From: Taibaiella sp.
GTDB taxonomy: Bacteria; Bacteroidota; Bacteroidia; Chitinophagales; Chitinophagaceae
Length of the DNA stretch: 64,000 nucleotides
Direction: 5' to 3'
Assembly: GCA_019638495.1 (NCBI GenBank)
Contig: JAHBTQ010000002.1
Location: 682,001 to 746,000, forward strand
The notes beneath the pieces are model-generated. The model was not told the DNA's origin. It saw only the letters and a list, made by a program, of their open reading frames with translations, and ran no database searches. Positions 33,753 through 42,513 of the stretch are shown in pieces; positions within the stretch are counted from its first letter, which is position 1; each line of letters starts with the position of its first letter. The position numbers and the translations under genes are program-made.

Positions 33753-34133
33753 TTATTGCATACGCTGCTGCCTCATCCTGGCGGCATTTTGTTCCTGTAG
33801 CTCCAGGTACTTTTCATACTGGTCAGGAGTTAGTACCTCTTTCATCTCTCCGTTCTTCCGGTTTCTATTGGCCTTGACAGCATTCATTTTCGCCATGCGG
33901 CCACCACCATTGTTAGCAACGCCTTCGTTTTTGCGTGCATATCTCAGGTTGATCTCAGCAACCTTTTGCTCCTGTTCATCGGTCAGCACAAGAACCTCGC
34001 GCATTGTTGTCGTTTGCTTTCGGGCGCGTTCTTCCGGCGTTGCACGCGATGTGTTTTGCGCATAGGTTACAGTCTTCATCCCAAAGCATAGTACCAAAAG
34101 ACCCACACGATGGAATTGCATTCTTTTTGCCAT
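33753..34133 (-). CDS. Small Spy/CpxP-like periplasmic protein
   Basis: A 126-aa protein. The N-terminus MAKRMQFHRVGLLVLCFGMK is a signal peptide. The mature part is helical, rich in Arg/Lys/Asn/Glu, with two similar helical units: MREVLVLTDEQEQKVAEINL and MKEVLTPDQYEKYLELQEQN. This is the LTxxQ-repeat layout of CpxP/Spy family chaperones. The frame opens at 34235, but the ATG at 34133 starts the signal peptide and lies downstream of a 21-bp-spaced direct repeat, so it is preferred. First gene of the receptor operon. Confidence 0.75.
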   Translation of the reverse strand: MAKRMQFHRVGLLVLCFGMKTVTYAQNTSRATPEERARKQTTTMREVLVLTDEQEQKVAEINLRYARKNEGVANNGGGRMAKMNAVKANRNRKNGEMKEVLTPDQYEKYLELQEQNAARMRQQRMQ

Positions 34134-34202
34134 TTTATTCTTAGTAGTTGAGATGGCAAATTTGCAACCTTGTTTTCGCCTTCTTTCGTTCTTGCATGCA
34201 AG

Positions 34203-34232
34203 ATGGACATCTTCGTTACTGGAATGGACAAA
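34203..34232 (-). promoter_or_regulatory. 21-bp-spaced direct repeat upstream of the Spy-like/TonB operon (putative LytTR site)
   Basis: ATGGACA occurs at 34203-34209 and 34224-34230, exactly 21 bp apart. LytTR regulators such as AlgR and ComE bind two direct repeats on the same face, about two helical turns apart. The second copy is within GGAATGGACAAA (34221-34232), which recurs exactly at 36092-36103 before the kinase-regulator operon. The site lies 70-100 bp before the ATG at 34133. Confidence 0.5.
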
Positions 34233-34254
34233 CAACGGAAGGAAACGACGCTGG

Positions 34255-35022
34255 TCAACTGTTTTCCCACCATTTCAGGAAGTCGCCCGTGCGGATCTTG
34301 CTTATCACCACATGCTCGGGAGTTTCCCTTGACAGCTTTACCAGTAGCCGGCGATTGAAGTAGTGCTCCGCCTCCTTTATGGCTTTCCTGCCTATTATAA
34401 ACTGCCTGTTTGCCCGGAAGAACATATTACTGTCCAGTTGCTTTTCCGTGTCGTCCAGCGTACCGTTCATACGATAAACCGCTCCGCTATCGCTATATAT
34501 CTTCAAGCCATCTGGCGAAAGGTAGATGAACGAAATGTCCCGCAGGTTCACCGGTATTATCTTATCACCCTCATACACCAGCAGTACACTTTTTGTAGGC
34601 CGGTCCATTGTGGCCAGAAGTGCGTTTATTTTGTCGGAAAAGCCAGGTGTCTCCGGCGCTACATGCGCCTTTATCTTCAGGTACTTATCTACCGCTTGCT
34701 TTAGTCTCGCCTCGTCAACCGGTTTCAATATATAGTCTATGCCGTTTGTTTCAAACGCTCTGATAGCATATTCATCAAACGCCGTGCAGAAGATGATCGG
34801 CGAGTTCACCTGCACACCGGAGAAAATATCAAAACAGATGCCGTCCGCAAGCTGAATGTCAGACACAATAAGGTCAGGAGCATCATTTTCCTGAAGCCAT
34901 TTTATGCTGCGCTTCACCGTTGGCAGAATATCAAGCACATCCATATCTGCGGCTGTGTTCTCCAGCAACCGTTGTAGCTCCCTGCCCGTTTTTACTTCGT
35001 CTTCTATTATCAGTACTCTCAT
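34255..35022 (-). CDS. LytTR-family response regulator
   Basis: A 255-aa regulator. Receiver domain about 1-120 with Asp55 in LIVSDIQLADG as phospho-acceptor, plus E7/D8 and Lys near 107. LytTR DNA-binding domain about 150-250 (RDISFIYLSPDGLKIYSD, then MNGTLDDTEKQLDSNMFFRA and NRQFIIGRKAIKE, the family signature). It overlaps the kinase gene by 4 bp (ATGA). Confidence 0.95.
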   Translation of the reverse strand: MRVLIIEDEVKTGRELQRLLENTAADMDVLDILPTVKRSIKWLQENDAPDLIVSDIQLADGICFDIFSGVQVNSPIIFCTAFDEYAIRAFETNGIDYILKPVDEARLKQAVDKYLKIKAHVAPETPGFSDKINALLATMDRPTKSVLLVYEGDKIIPVNLRDISFIYLSPDGLKIYSDSGAVYRMNGTLDDTEKQLDSNMFFRANRQFIIGRKAIKEAEHYFNRRLLVKLSRETPEHVVISKIRTGDFLKWWENS

Positions 35023-36035
35023 GGTTCTATTAGTGGTAGTCGAACAATGAAATTGCTGCTACTGATGTGTGTTTCCGGCGTTTCACGGCTCAATAGTCGG
35101 TAACGTTCCATAATATTCTGCAGCCCGGTCCCCGTTTGCTCAGATACAGATATCCTTCTATTCAGGTTATTGGCCACTTCCAGTTTATTGCCGTTGTAAG
35201 TTATGTTAATTGTCAGTGGTTCTTCCTCAGAAACTACATTGTGCTTTATCGCATTCTCTATTAGTATTTGCAGCGCCAGGGGAGGCAACTGTGCAGAGAG
35301 CGCATGTTCCGGAATGGTCGTATTCACAATAAGCGCAGCCTCAAAGCGCTCTTTTAGGATGGCAAGGTAAGAGTCGGTAAATTCTATTTCATCCTTTAGC
35401 GATGCCAGGCTGTTGTCATTATGATTTAAAAGGTACCGGTACACGTGAGACAACTGTACTATGTATTGTCTCGCGTCAGTTTCAGCTACCATAGTCTTTA
35501 GTGTGTTCAGCGAGTTGAAAAGAAAATGTGGACTTAGCTGTTGTTTCAGCAGGTGCAAACGGGTTTCAAGATGTTCCTTTTTCAGTTGTTCTATTTCAAT
35601 TTTTGCCTTTTGCACGCGTTGCGTCATAGCCAGGTAGTAGATAACGAAATACTGAAAAATACCCGTTGCCATCCCCTTTACTGCAGGCAGGAGCATCACT
35701 CGCTTCCTCGCCAATTCCAGGTCTTCTGCTATATAGGAATGTGGGGCTATGATTTGGTACAAGTCCTCACGCGCATACGAAAGCAAAATCGCGCCCACTA
35801 TCCCCACCAGCCCACGCCACCACTGGCGCACCAGGCTTTCCTTCCCATGATTCCAGGCATGAAACACCGCCTGCAGAAATATCCAGGACAGAACAAGGTG
35901 AGTGAACATGACGCCGGCAAAAAGGAATAATTCACTGGCTGGCTGGTCTCCCAGCCGCACCAGCCTGCCAATGGATAACAGTAGCGTGATGAGGCCCGAC
36001 AAAAGAAGCCCCTGTAGAATATAATATTTTTTCAT
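35019..36035 (-). CDS. LytS/YehU-type sensor histidine kinase
   Basis: A 338-aa membrane kinase. Four transmembrane helices lie in 1-150. The His_kinase domain begins LLKQQLSPHFLFNSLNTLKT, with the phospho-His in SPHFLFNS. The N-box is LQILIENAIKHN and the G-box GTGLQNIMERYR. It forms an operon with the LytTR regulator 4 bp downstream. The sensed signal is unknown; the short periplasmic loops suggest a membrane or cell-surface cue. Confidence 0.94.
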   Translation of the reverse strand: MKKYYILQGLLLSGLITLLLSIGRLVRLGDQPASELFLFAGVMFTHLVLSWIFLQAVFHAWNHGKESLVRQWWRGLVGIVGAILLSYAREDLYQIIAPHSYIAEDLELARKRVMLLPAVKGMATGIFQYFVIYYLAMTQRVQKAKIEIEQLKKEHLETRLHLLKQQLSPHFLFNSLNTLKTMVAETDARQYIVQLSHVYRYLLNHNDNSLASLKDEIEFTDSYLAILKERFEAALIVNTTIPEHALSAQLPPLALQILIENAIKHNVVSEEEPLTINITYNGNKLEVANNLNRRISVSEQTGTGLQNIMERYRLLSRETPETHISSSNFIVRLPLIEP

Positions 36036-36058
36036 CTGAATGACATCGTAAAATTAGG

Positions 36059-36103
36059 TCTGTTCTTAATAGGACAGACAAGCGTACCTACGGAATGGAC
36101 AAA
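36059..36103 (-). promoter_or_regulatory. Direct and inverted repeats upstream of the kinase-regulator operon
   Basis: GACAA occurs at 36077-36081 and 36098-36102, 21 bp apart. The second lies in GGAATGGACAAA (36092-36103), identical to 34221-34232. An inverted repeat TCTGTTCT-TAAT-AGGACAGA (36059-36078) overlaps the first copy. This looks like an autoregulatory site for the LytTR regulator, 40-70 bp before the ATG at 36035. Confidence 0.45.
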
Positions 36104-36659
36104 AATGCCCGCGAAAAGGAAAATAGCGATGTTGAGATACGCCACCTGGACCCGGTGAAAGCTATTCAGTTACAGAAAACGCAAAATATATGCCTCATCG
36201 GACGACCGTTTTGGCAGTAGGTTATACCTACGGCGGGTATGGTAGCCGGATTCCGTCCGGCGATAAAGTTTTATGAAACCCCATTTTCGTTCTATCACAG
36301 ATCGCCAGTGTTCTATTATAGAAATCGGTTTTGCTGCTTTGCGATGATTGATCCACCTTTATGCTGAATAGCACCAGTAGTGATATTGTCTGCTGCACCA
36401 CATTGGAATTTGGTTTTGGGTCCCAATAGCAATCGGGATGTATTTTTATACCTCTTTAGCAATTCTTAGAAGCTCGTAGCAGGTTTTACGCAACATTTAG
36501 CAAATCTTAGCAATTTTCAGAAGCCGATAGAAGCGTTTAGAAATTAAAATTAAAACGCATAATCAATACAGGAGCGCATTTCAGCCATACATGTTATCTC
36601 ACCGCCACAAAAAAATCGCTTTCAAGTATAAATACCCTGCAACCCATAATTCATAGCTC

Positions 36660-36697
36660 AAAAAAAACGGGAGCACGATGTAAACACCGCACCCCCG
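36660..36697 (-). terminator. Rho-independent terminator of the second TonB receptor
   Basis: On the minus strand CGGGGGTGCG-loop-CGTGCTCCCG (10 bp with GU pairs) is followed by eight T residues. It lies 21 nt after the stop at 36719. Confidence 0.7.
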
Positions 36698-36718
36698 CTA
36701 CCGGATAACACACACGCA

Positions 36719-39091
36719 CTAAAATGTGTACCTTATTGTTGGAATCGGGAAGAAGCTCTGTTGGTAAACGATCACTTCCTTGTCGTTTCTTGAGTCGTAA
36801 AACTTCTCAAATGTGTTCTGGTGATTGGTAATGTTTTGTAGATCTACAGCCAGTTCCAGTGTGCTCTTTTTGTACTCCTTGCGGTAGGCGATTTTTACAT
36901 CCGTGCGGAAGTAGTCCGGCTGGCGCTCAGAATAGGCCAGGTTGTCTTTATACACACTGTGGCCAGCTGCACGAGAAGCCGCCAGGTCCAGCGGTGTCAT
37001 GTAGCGGCCTCCCACACTGCTCATCTTCACATTCACGGCCAGCACGCTACCCTTGTGCCCCACACGAAATTCTTTGCCTGCAAGCACATTCAGCACGCGG
37101 CCGGTATTGAAGGTTGTATTGCGTTCTATACCATCACTCCCGCTGTACCGGGAATTGAACACCGATGCCGTTACGAGAAAGTAATAGTCTTTGTCGAAAA
37201 AACGCTCCACTGTTAGCTCAGCGCCATAGTTGTGCCCCTTTCCCTTGTTCACCAGGCTGTCCACATCCACCACACCAAAGTCGGCACCCATGTTCAGTAC
37301 AGAAAAGGATGTAGCGCGCTGTTCCACAGGCACATTACCCAGTAACTGGTAGTAGGTTTCCGCCTTCATGCGCAGGTGCTCTGTTACGTTCCAGTCATAG
37401 GTTAGCACCATATGATGGGCGCGGGTAAAGTCCAGGTTCTTGTTGGTTAGTGCGGGGCCGGTTGGCGTATTGGTCTGTGAAAAGTAGGTATATACGTTCT
37501 GTGCCTGGTGGTGCATGCCATAGCCTACACTCACTGCCTGGCGGGTGCCCAGTGCATAGCGCAGGCTGGCACGTGGTTCTACAGCCATACGTTCATTCAG
37601 CGTTATGTATTGGCCATGTGCCCCCACTACAGACGACAGCTTTTCGCTATAGCGATGCTTCCACTGTGCATATGCCTGGGCCAGGCCAAAGGAGCCCGTC
37701 TTGTTGATGTATACGAACTCGGCACCGGTAGGCTCTATGTCCTTATTCAGCAGGTTAAAGGTGGTATTGTCATAAGTCACCCCGGCCTGTATATTGTTCC
37801 GGGCGTTCATCTTGTGGGTCATGCTCCACATGCCGGTTATCTTGCCATTGGTCAGTTTGCCGTAGGCATCAGGCACCGGGTGACGGTCAATATGGCTCAG
37901 GGAGTCAGCTTTATATTCCTGCATTATTCCGCTATAGCCGGCGGTAAAGCGCATGGATGTTTTATCACTCAACTGGTATTCATAGTACGCACCTGTAACC
38001 GTTGTGCCAAATTTGTTGCGCTCATCGGCATATGGATCTGCACTGTAGAGTTCCACCTTTGAGGTGTCTACCTCGTTCCCGAGAAAGTCGATCTTGCTTT
38101 TGCCACTCACGCCAAAGAGGCACAGCTTCGACTTCTTACTCACCTGCGAGCTCAGCTTAAAGTTCAGGTCCTGGTATAGCGGCGTAGCAGAGCCAGATCC
38201 GAAGTCGATACCCATCTTCTGAAACACACCCAATGTAGAGTAGCGATAGTTGATAACGTAAGATGTGCGCTTGTTTTTACCTAGCGGCCCCTCTGCGCCC
38301 AGCTCAAAACCATTGAAGCCCACCTGTGCCAGAAATTCGCTTTTATTGCGGTTGCCATCACGCAGGCGAATATCGAATACACCGGACAGTGCATTACCAT
38401 ACTGTGCCGGAAAGGCGCTGGTAAAGAAGTCCGACTTGTCAATGTTGTTATTATTCAGCATACTAATCGGGCCACCTGTTGTCACCAGGGAACCGTAGTG
38501 GTTGGGATTAGGGATGTTCAGGCCCTCCAGTTGCCACAGCATACCTGTGGGTGAGTTACCGCGCACTACTATGTCGTTGCGCGAGTCGTTGCCGGAAATA
38601 ACACCTGCAAAGTTGGCAGCCATGCGAGATGGGTCGCCCAGCGCACCGGCGTAGCGCTTGGTCTCGTCTACGTTGAAGGAGCGGGCACTTACCTGTGCCA
38701 TCTCATTATTGGTGCGGGTCTTATCTTTAGACCTGCTATAGCTTACCGTTACTTCGTCCAGCTTATGCAGTCTTTCCTGCATGCTCACACCAATGTGCAC
38801 TTCCTTGCCTGCGGTAACGAGTATGTCATTCATCAGGCGGTCTTCATAGCCGGTGTAGGATACCTTTACCGACTGCCGGCCTATCGGCACCCCGGAAAGG
38901 GAAAAGTTGCCGTCGATGTCTGTAACAGTTCCGGTAGAGGCAGCGCCGGTAAGTACTATAACTGCGCCGGTAAGCGGTGCGCGAGATGCCTCGTCAAAGA
39001 CCTTGCCACTGATGGTTTGTGTGCTTTGCGCCACTGCCGTGGTGGTGGCCAGCGTAAGCAAAAGGATGAAAATGTGTTTTAGAAGATTCAT
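36719..39091 (-). CDS. TonB-dependent receptor
   Basis: A 790-aa outer-membrane receptor. The ATG at 39091 starts a clean signal peptide (MNLLKHIFILLLTLATTTAV), so the upstream opening frame is ignored. A CarbopepD_reg_2 domain (about 24-105: TISGKVFDEASRAPLTGAVI), a plug (about 130-245), and a barrel follow. The C-terminus ends FPIPTIRYTF. No SusD or DUF4249 gene is adjacent, so the ligand is probably small (siderophore, peptide or metal). A terminator follows. Confidence 0.92.
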   Translation of the reverse strand: MNLLKHIFILLLTLATTTAVAQSTQTISGKVFDEASRAPLTGAVIVLTGAASTGTVTDIDGNFSLSGVPIGRQSVKVSYTGYEDRLMNDILVTAGKEVHIGVSMQERLHKLDEVTVSYSRSKDKTRTNNEMAQVSARSFNVDETKRYAGALGDPSRMAANFAGVISGNDSRNDIVVRGNSPTGMLWQLEGLNIPNPNHYGSLVTTGGPISMLNNNNIDKSDFFTSAFPAQYGNALSGVFDIRLRDGNRNKSEFLAQVGFNGFELGAEGPLGKNKRTSYVINYRYSTLGVFQKMGIDFGSGSATPLYQDLNFKLSSQVSKKSKLCLFGVSGKSKIDFLGNEVDTSKVELYSADPYADERNKFGTTVTGAYYEYQLSDKTSMRFTAGYSGIMQEYKADSLSHIDRHPVPDAYGKLTNGKITGMWSMTHKMNARNNIQAGVTYDNTTFNLLNKDIEPTGAEFVYINKTGSFGLAQAYAQWKHRYSEKLSSVVGAHGQYITLNERMAVEPRASLRYALGTRQAVSVGYGMHHQAQNVYTYFSQTNTPTGPALTNKNLDFTRAHHMVLTYDWNVTEHLRMKAETYYQLLGNVPVEQRATSFSVLNMGADFGVVDVDSLVNKGKGHNYGAELTVERFFDKDYYFLVTASVFNSRYSGSDGIERNTTFNTGRVLNVLAGKEFRVGHKGSVLAVNVKMSSVGGRYMTPLDLAASRAAGHSVYKDNLAYSERQPDYFRTDVKIAYRKEYKKSTLELAVDLQNITNHQNTFEKFYDSRNDKEVIVYQQSFFPIPTIRYTF

Positions 39092-39242
39092 GATTTGGTG
39101 TGTTTGGAGATGAGGTTCCCCTGTACGGAGCCGCCAGTTTGTTCTGACAGCTCCGCGCGAAGAGGATTTGACAATAAATAAGAGTTGGTGTGGTGCGCTT
39201 GAGTGTAGAGAATTTTTCTGCACCTATAGAGAGGAGGTCAGC

Positions 39243-39959
39243 TTAGTTGTGACGAACCTTGCCTGAACCTGAAATGCTTGTGGTAACAACCGGGTTACCA
39301 CTGTAGTAAACATCGCCGCTGCCGCTGATGCGTACGTCGAGTGTATTGGTAGCCCAGATGCGCACGTTGCCGGAGCCACTTGTATTCACGGTAGCGTTTT
39401 CAGCCTGCATACCTGCTATATCGACATCTCCGCTACCACTTATCCGGGTGCTTGCTGTCTGCACCTTGCCACCATTCACGGTTATGCGACCGGAACCACT
39501 TATCTGTGAGGTAAAGTCGCTGCCCGTGTAGCTCGACATAGTAACATTACCGGAGCCGTTAACCTTTACATTCATATTCGCTGAGTTTACTGGCTGGTTA
39601 GCATAGAGGTTTCCGGAGCCGTTCACGCCCAGGCCGGTCATTGCTGGCGCAGAGATGCGAACGATGACCTTATTATGCCAGCCAATACGCTCAAACTTGC
39701 GGAACTGCAGGCGAAGCTCACCGTTCTCGATCGGTGTTTCGATCTTATCCAGAATGTTCGACTGACCATATATCTCCACATGATAGGTGCTGTCCTGTGT
39801 GTAGTAAACGTCACCGTCTATGCCAGAGTTAATGGAAGAGAATCCGCTGAGGCTGTAGGTTTTCGTGATAGATGGGCCGTCGCCGACAATACGCCTGCAA
39901 GATGATGTAGAAAGGGCGGCTGTTGCCAGAAGTGCGATTGCTGTGATACTGTGTTTCAT
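39243..39959 (-). CDS. Head-GIN domain (DUF2807) lipoprotein
   Basis: A 238-aa lipoprotein with lipobox cysteine at 21 (LSTSSCRR). The mature part is the DUF2807 right-handed beta-helix, with repeated N/SGSG turns at roughly 20-residue spacing (VNGSGNLYANQP, VNGSGNVTMSSY, ISGSGRITVNGG, ISGSGDVDIAGM, TSGSGNVRIWAT, ISGSGDVYYSGN). Cellular role unknown, probably an outer-membrane or surface structural protein. It has its own 67-bp upstream gap. Confidence 0.88.
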   Translation of the reverse strand: MKHSITAIALLATAALSTSSCRRIVGDGPSITKTYSLSGFSSINSGIDGDVYYTQDSTYHVEIYGQSNILDKIETPIENGELRLQFRKFERIGWHNKVIVRISAPAMTGLGVNGSGNLYANQPVNSANMNVKVNGSGNVTMSSYTGSDFTSQISGSGRITVNGGKVQTASTRISGSGDVDIAGMQAENATVNTSGSGNVRIWATNTLDVRISGSGDVYYSGNPVVTTSISGSGKVRHN

Positions 39960-40026
39960 AAACTAATTCTTTGTGTATGTTATTAATGGTTATTTAGAAA
40001 GAAGACAATTCAGTGGTATTAAACCC

Positions 40027-41196
40027 CTATTCTGCCGAAATATTTTTTTGTGTTGTGAGGCTATTCAGTATGCGCTTGCTATTAAAATGATATTGAATAC
40101 CGACTACACCCCCAATTGCAAAATTGTGCGTGTATCCCCAGGACTGGTAATCCCATAAAGTATAGCCAACTCTACCTACACCCTGTATGTCGTTGGTACC
40201 GGTATAGCTGAAAGTAGGTCCTGCGAATATCTCAACATTACCCAGTCTTACAGCCGGCATAAACCGCAGGTCGGTACGTATGTCGGTATTCATCCACAGA
40301 TCTGAGAGAGAGGTAACAGAGACTTCTGTATTGAATCTAAAGTGTGGTGCTACTGGTATGTGCATACCCAGGCCAGCCTCCAGGCCAAAGGCCCTGTAGC
40401 CGTCAACATAATTGCCACCTATACCAATAATGCCGTAAAGTTTCCTGCCGCCCGAGCGTAGGGTGAGCATAGTTGTTCCTATCTCGTTAACAGTCAGGCC
40501 CAGCGCCTGCTCTCCATTGCCTATTATATTGATGATACCGATAGGGCAATCACTGCTATCCGCAATATTTATGAACCCTGCTATTTGCGCGCCTTTTACT
40601 TTGCGGGCCACATTTATGAATCCTGCTATCTGCGTACCGTCTACGTCGTCGGCCACATTCACGAAGCCCGCTACCTGCGCCTTGGAGCGGCGCGCTACGT
40701 TTATAAAACCGGCAACCTGGCCCGTTGCGGTATCTGCTGTATTGATAAAACCTGCTATCTGCGCCCCCTTTACTTCATGCATTGCCACGTTGGCAAACCC
40801 ACCCAATTGTGCGCCATTTACACTGCCAGAAAGATTAATGAACCCACCAAGTTGTGTCCCACGGGTGTGGCCGCCAGTCAGGTTGATAAAGCCAGCCGCC
40901 TGGCAACCATCTGCGTTGCCACCTATGATGTTTGCAGTGCCTGCAGCAATAAAACCATGCACGCTGTCTTTGACTACGTTTGCCACACCGGCGGCACAGA
41001 ATGCCTCCTCTGCCCTGGAAACGCCCGCAAGCGCGTGAATTGAGAATCGGTTGCTATACTCCAGCGCTTTTACGCCGTTTGTACTTAAAGGATAAACAAA
41101 GCCAATATGAGCATTACTCCTTAATTGTTCCTGCGCTGTCGCCGCCCCTGTAACAGATAATAGAAGTGCTGTCGCGACCTTTTTGATTGTTGTCAT
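40027..41196 (-). CDS. Secreted AGFIN-repeat protein
   Basis: A 389-aa exported protein (signal peptide MTTIKKVATALLLSVTGAAT, cleaved near AQE). Residues about 80-240 carry eight or more repeats of about 16-18 residues, core G-x-Q-(I/V/L)-(A/G)-G-F-I/V-N-(I/V/T)-A, e.g. GTQLGGFINLSG, GAQLGGFANVAM, GAQIAGFINTAD, TGQVAGFINVAR. This looks like a beta-solenoid, and resembles the LA_2272-type surface repeat proteins of Leptospira. The C-terminal 130 residues are outer-membrane barrel-like. Role unknown. Confidence 0.7.
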   Translation of the reverse strand: MTTIKKVATALLLSVTGAATAQEQLRSNAHIGFVYPLSTNGVKALEYSNRFSIHALAGVSRAEEAFCAAGVANVVKDSVHGFIAAGTANIIGGNADGCQAAGFINLTGGHTRGTQLGGFINLSGSVNGAQLGGFANVAMHEVKGAQIAGFINTADTATGQVAGFINVARRSKAQVAGFVNVADDVDGTQIAGFINVARKVKGAQIAGFINIADSSDCPIGIINIIGNGEQALGLTVNEIGTTMLTLRSGGRKLYGIIGIGGNYVDGYRAFGLEAGLGMHIPVAPHFRFNTEVSVTSLSDLWMNTDIRTDLRFMPAVRLGNVEIFAGPTFSYTGTNDIQGVGRVGYTLWDYQSWGYTHNFAIGGVVGIQYHFNSKRILNSLTTQKNISAE

Positions 41197-41264
41197 TTTC
41201 TCTGGTATTTGAGAAGATGACAACGAAGCAAGTACTTACCCCTATCGTGTCGATCAAAAAATCT

Positions 41265-42377
41265 TTAGTCTAACCAGTCACAAATAAAAACATTGGTGTC
41301 ATGAGTGCCACCATTATTGCGGTTAGAGCTGAAAATGAGCTTCTTTCCGTCTGGTGAGAACATGGGGAACGCATCAAATCCATTATCATGCGAAATGCGT
41401 TCAAGACCTGTACCGTCAAAGTTTACCAGATAGAGATTAAAAGGGAATCCACGCTCATGCTCATGGTTCGAAGCAAATATCAGGCGCTTGCTGTCGGGGG
41501 TAAATGCCGGTGCCCAGTTGGCACGACCCAGCTTTGTTACCTGGCGTGCGTTGCTACCATCGGCATTAGCTACGAATAGCTCCATGCGCGTAGGCATCAC
41601 AAGTCCCTGTGCCAGCAGGTCTTTATATTCCTTGATCTCTTCGTCTGTTTGCGGACGGGAAGCACGCCAGGTGATCATCTTACCATCAGGGGAAAAGCAC
41701 GCCCCCCCATCATACCCCAGGGTATTGGTGATCTGCTTTACGTCGGTCCCGTCAATATTCATTGTATACAGGTCTATATCGCCATTGCGGGAACTCGTAA
41801 ATATTATCTTCTTTCCGTCAGGAGAAATAGTGCCTTCCGCATCATAGCCCGGACTTTTTGTAAGCTGCTTGGTAATATGCCCTTTGAAATCCGCAACAAA
41901 TATATCATAGCCATCATAGATAGGCCATACGTACTTCTTTATCTTACTGCGATCAGGTACAGGCGGGCAGGTATCAGCAGCAAGGTGGGTAGACGCATAC
42001 AGAAAGTGTTTCTTATCGGGCATCAGGTAGGCGCAGGTAGTGCGTCCTTTGCCGGTGCTTACCAGCTTGTAGTCAAACTTCTTCTTGTCTGACGACGGCA
42101 GTGTACCATAGAATATTTGGTCACAGTCCACACCTTCTTTAGGATTCGTACGCTGAAAGGTAACATGCTCGTTGTCAAAGCCAAAATAGGCTTCTGCGTT
42201 GTCTCCTCCAAAGGTTAGCTGACGCATATTGGTAAAATGCTTCTCTTCAGGATATGAGAGAGAAGAATTCTTCTTCTCTCCTTCACCTGTAGGGGCCGAC
42301 TGCTGACCCAAACAATCTCCGGAAAATACCAATGCTGCAGCGAGTGCGATTATACTGACATTGCTCAAAATCGTCAT
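41265..42377 (-). CDS. TolB/WD40-like beta-propeller protein (PD40)
   Basis: A 370-aa exported protein. The ATG at 42377 begins a signal sequence (MTILSNVSIIALAAALVF). The body has at least four PD40 units, e.g. GTISPDGKKIIFTSSRNGDI, GACFSPDGKMITWRASR, APAFTPDSKRLIFASNHE, PMFSPDGKKLIFSSNRNN, each in a propeller blade. No catalytic domain is present. A TAGATTTG box lies 6 nt before the ATG. Confidence 0.88.
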   Translation of the reverse strand: MTILSNVSIIALAAALVFSGDCLGQQSAPTGEGEKKNSSLSYPEEKHFTNMRQLTFGGDNAEAYFGFDNEHVTFQRTNPKEGVDCDQIFYGTLPSSDKKKFDYKLVSTGKGRTTCAYLMPDKKHFLYASTHLAADTCPPVPDRSKIKKYVWPIYDGYDIFVADFKGHITKQLTKSPGYDAEGTISPDGKKIIFTSSRNGDIDLYTMNIDGTDVKQITNTLGYDGGACFSPDGKMITWRASRPQTDEEIKEYKDLLAQGLVMPTRMELFVANADGSNARQVTKLGRANWAPAFTPDSKRLIFASNHEHERGFPFNLYLVNFDGTGLERISHDNGFDAFPMFSPDGKKLIFSSNRNNGGTHDTNVFICDWLD

Positions 42378-42383
42378 AGCCGG

Positions 42384-42391
42384 CAAATCTA
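42384..42391 (-). promoter_or_regulatory. -7 box close to the propeller gene start
   Basis: TAGATTTG on the minus strand, an exact TAnnTTTG match, ending 6 nt before the ATG at 42377. Confidence 0.45.
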
Positions 42392-42463
42392 CAATGCAGC
42401 GGAAATAAGACACATGACCACATCGCTAAAATTGTCAGATGTTTGTAAAAATGACCATAAAGT

Positions 42464-42491
42464 AAAAGGCCCTGCATATGCAGGGCCTTTT
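42464..42491 (-). terminator. Symmetric rho-independent terminator of the giant T9SS gene
   Basis: AAAAGGCCCTGCA-TA-TGCAGGGCCTTTT is a perfect palindrome of 28 bp with T-runs on both sides. It follows the 42514 stop by 22 nt and would terminate in either direction. Confidence 0.9.
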
Positions 42492-42513
42492 CTATTTCTC
42501 GCAAACAATTCTA

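Larger units (their letters stand above)
36036..36718. other. 683-bp intergenic region between the kinase operon and the second TonB receptor
   Basis: The left part holds the putative LytTR site. At 36248-36265 GCCGGA-ttccg-TCCGGC forms a small hairpin. Around 36456-36530 two diverged 24-bp copies of a TTAGCAATT-containing motif (36456-36479 and 36507-36530, 19 of 24 matches) sit among more TTAGCAA/AGAAG words. A terminator lies at 36660-36697. No coding frame is convincing; it could be decayed sequence. Confidence 0.5.
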
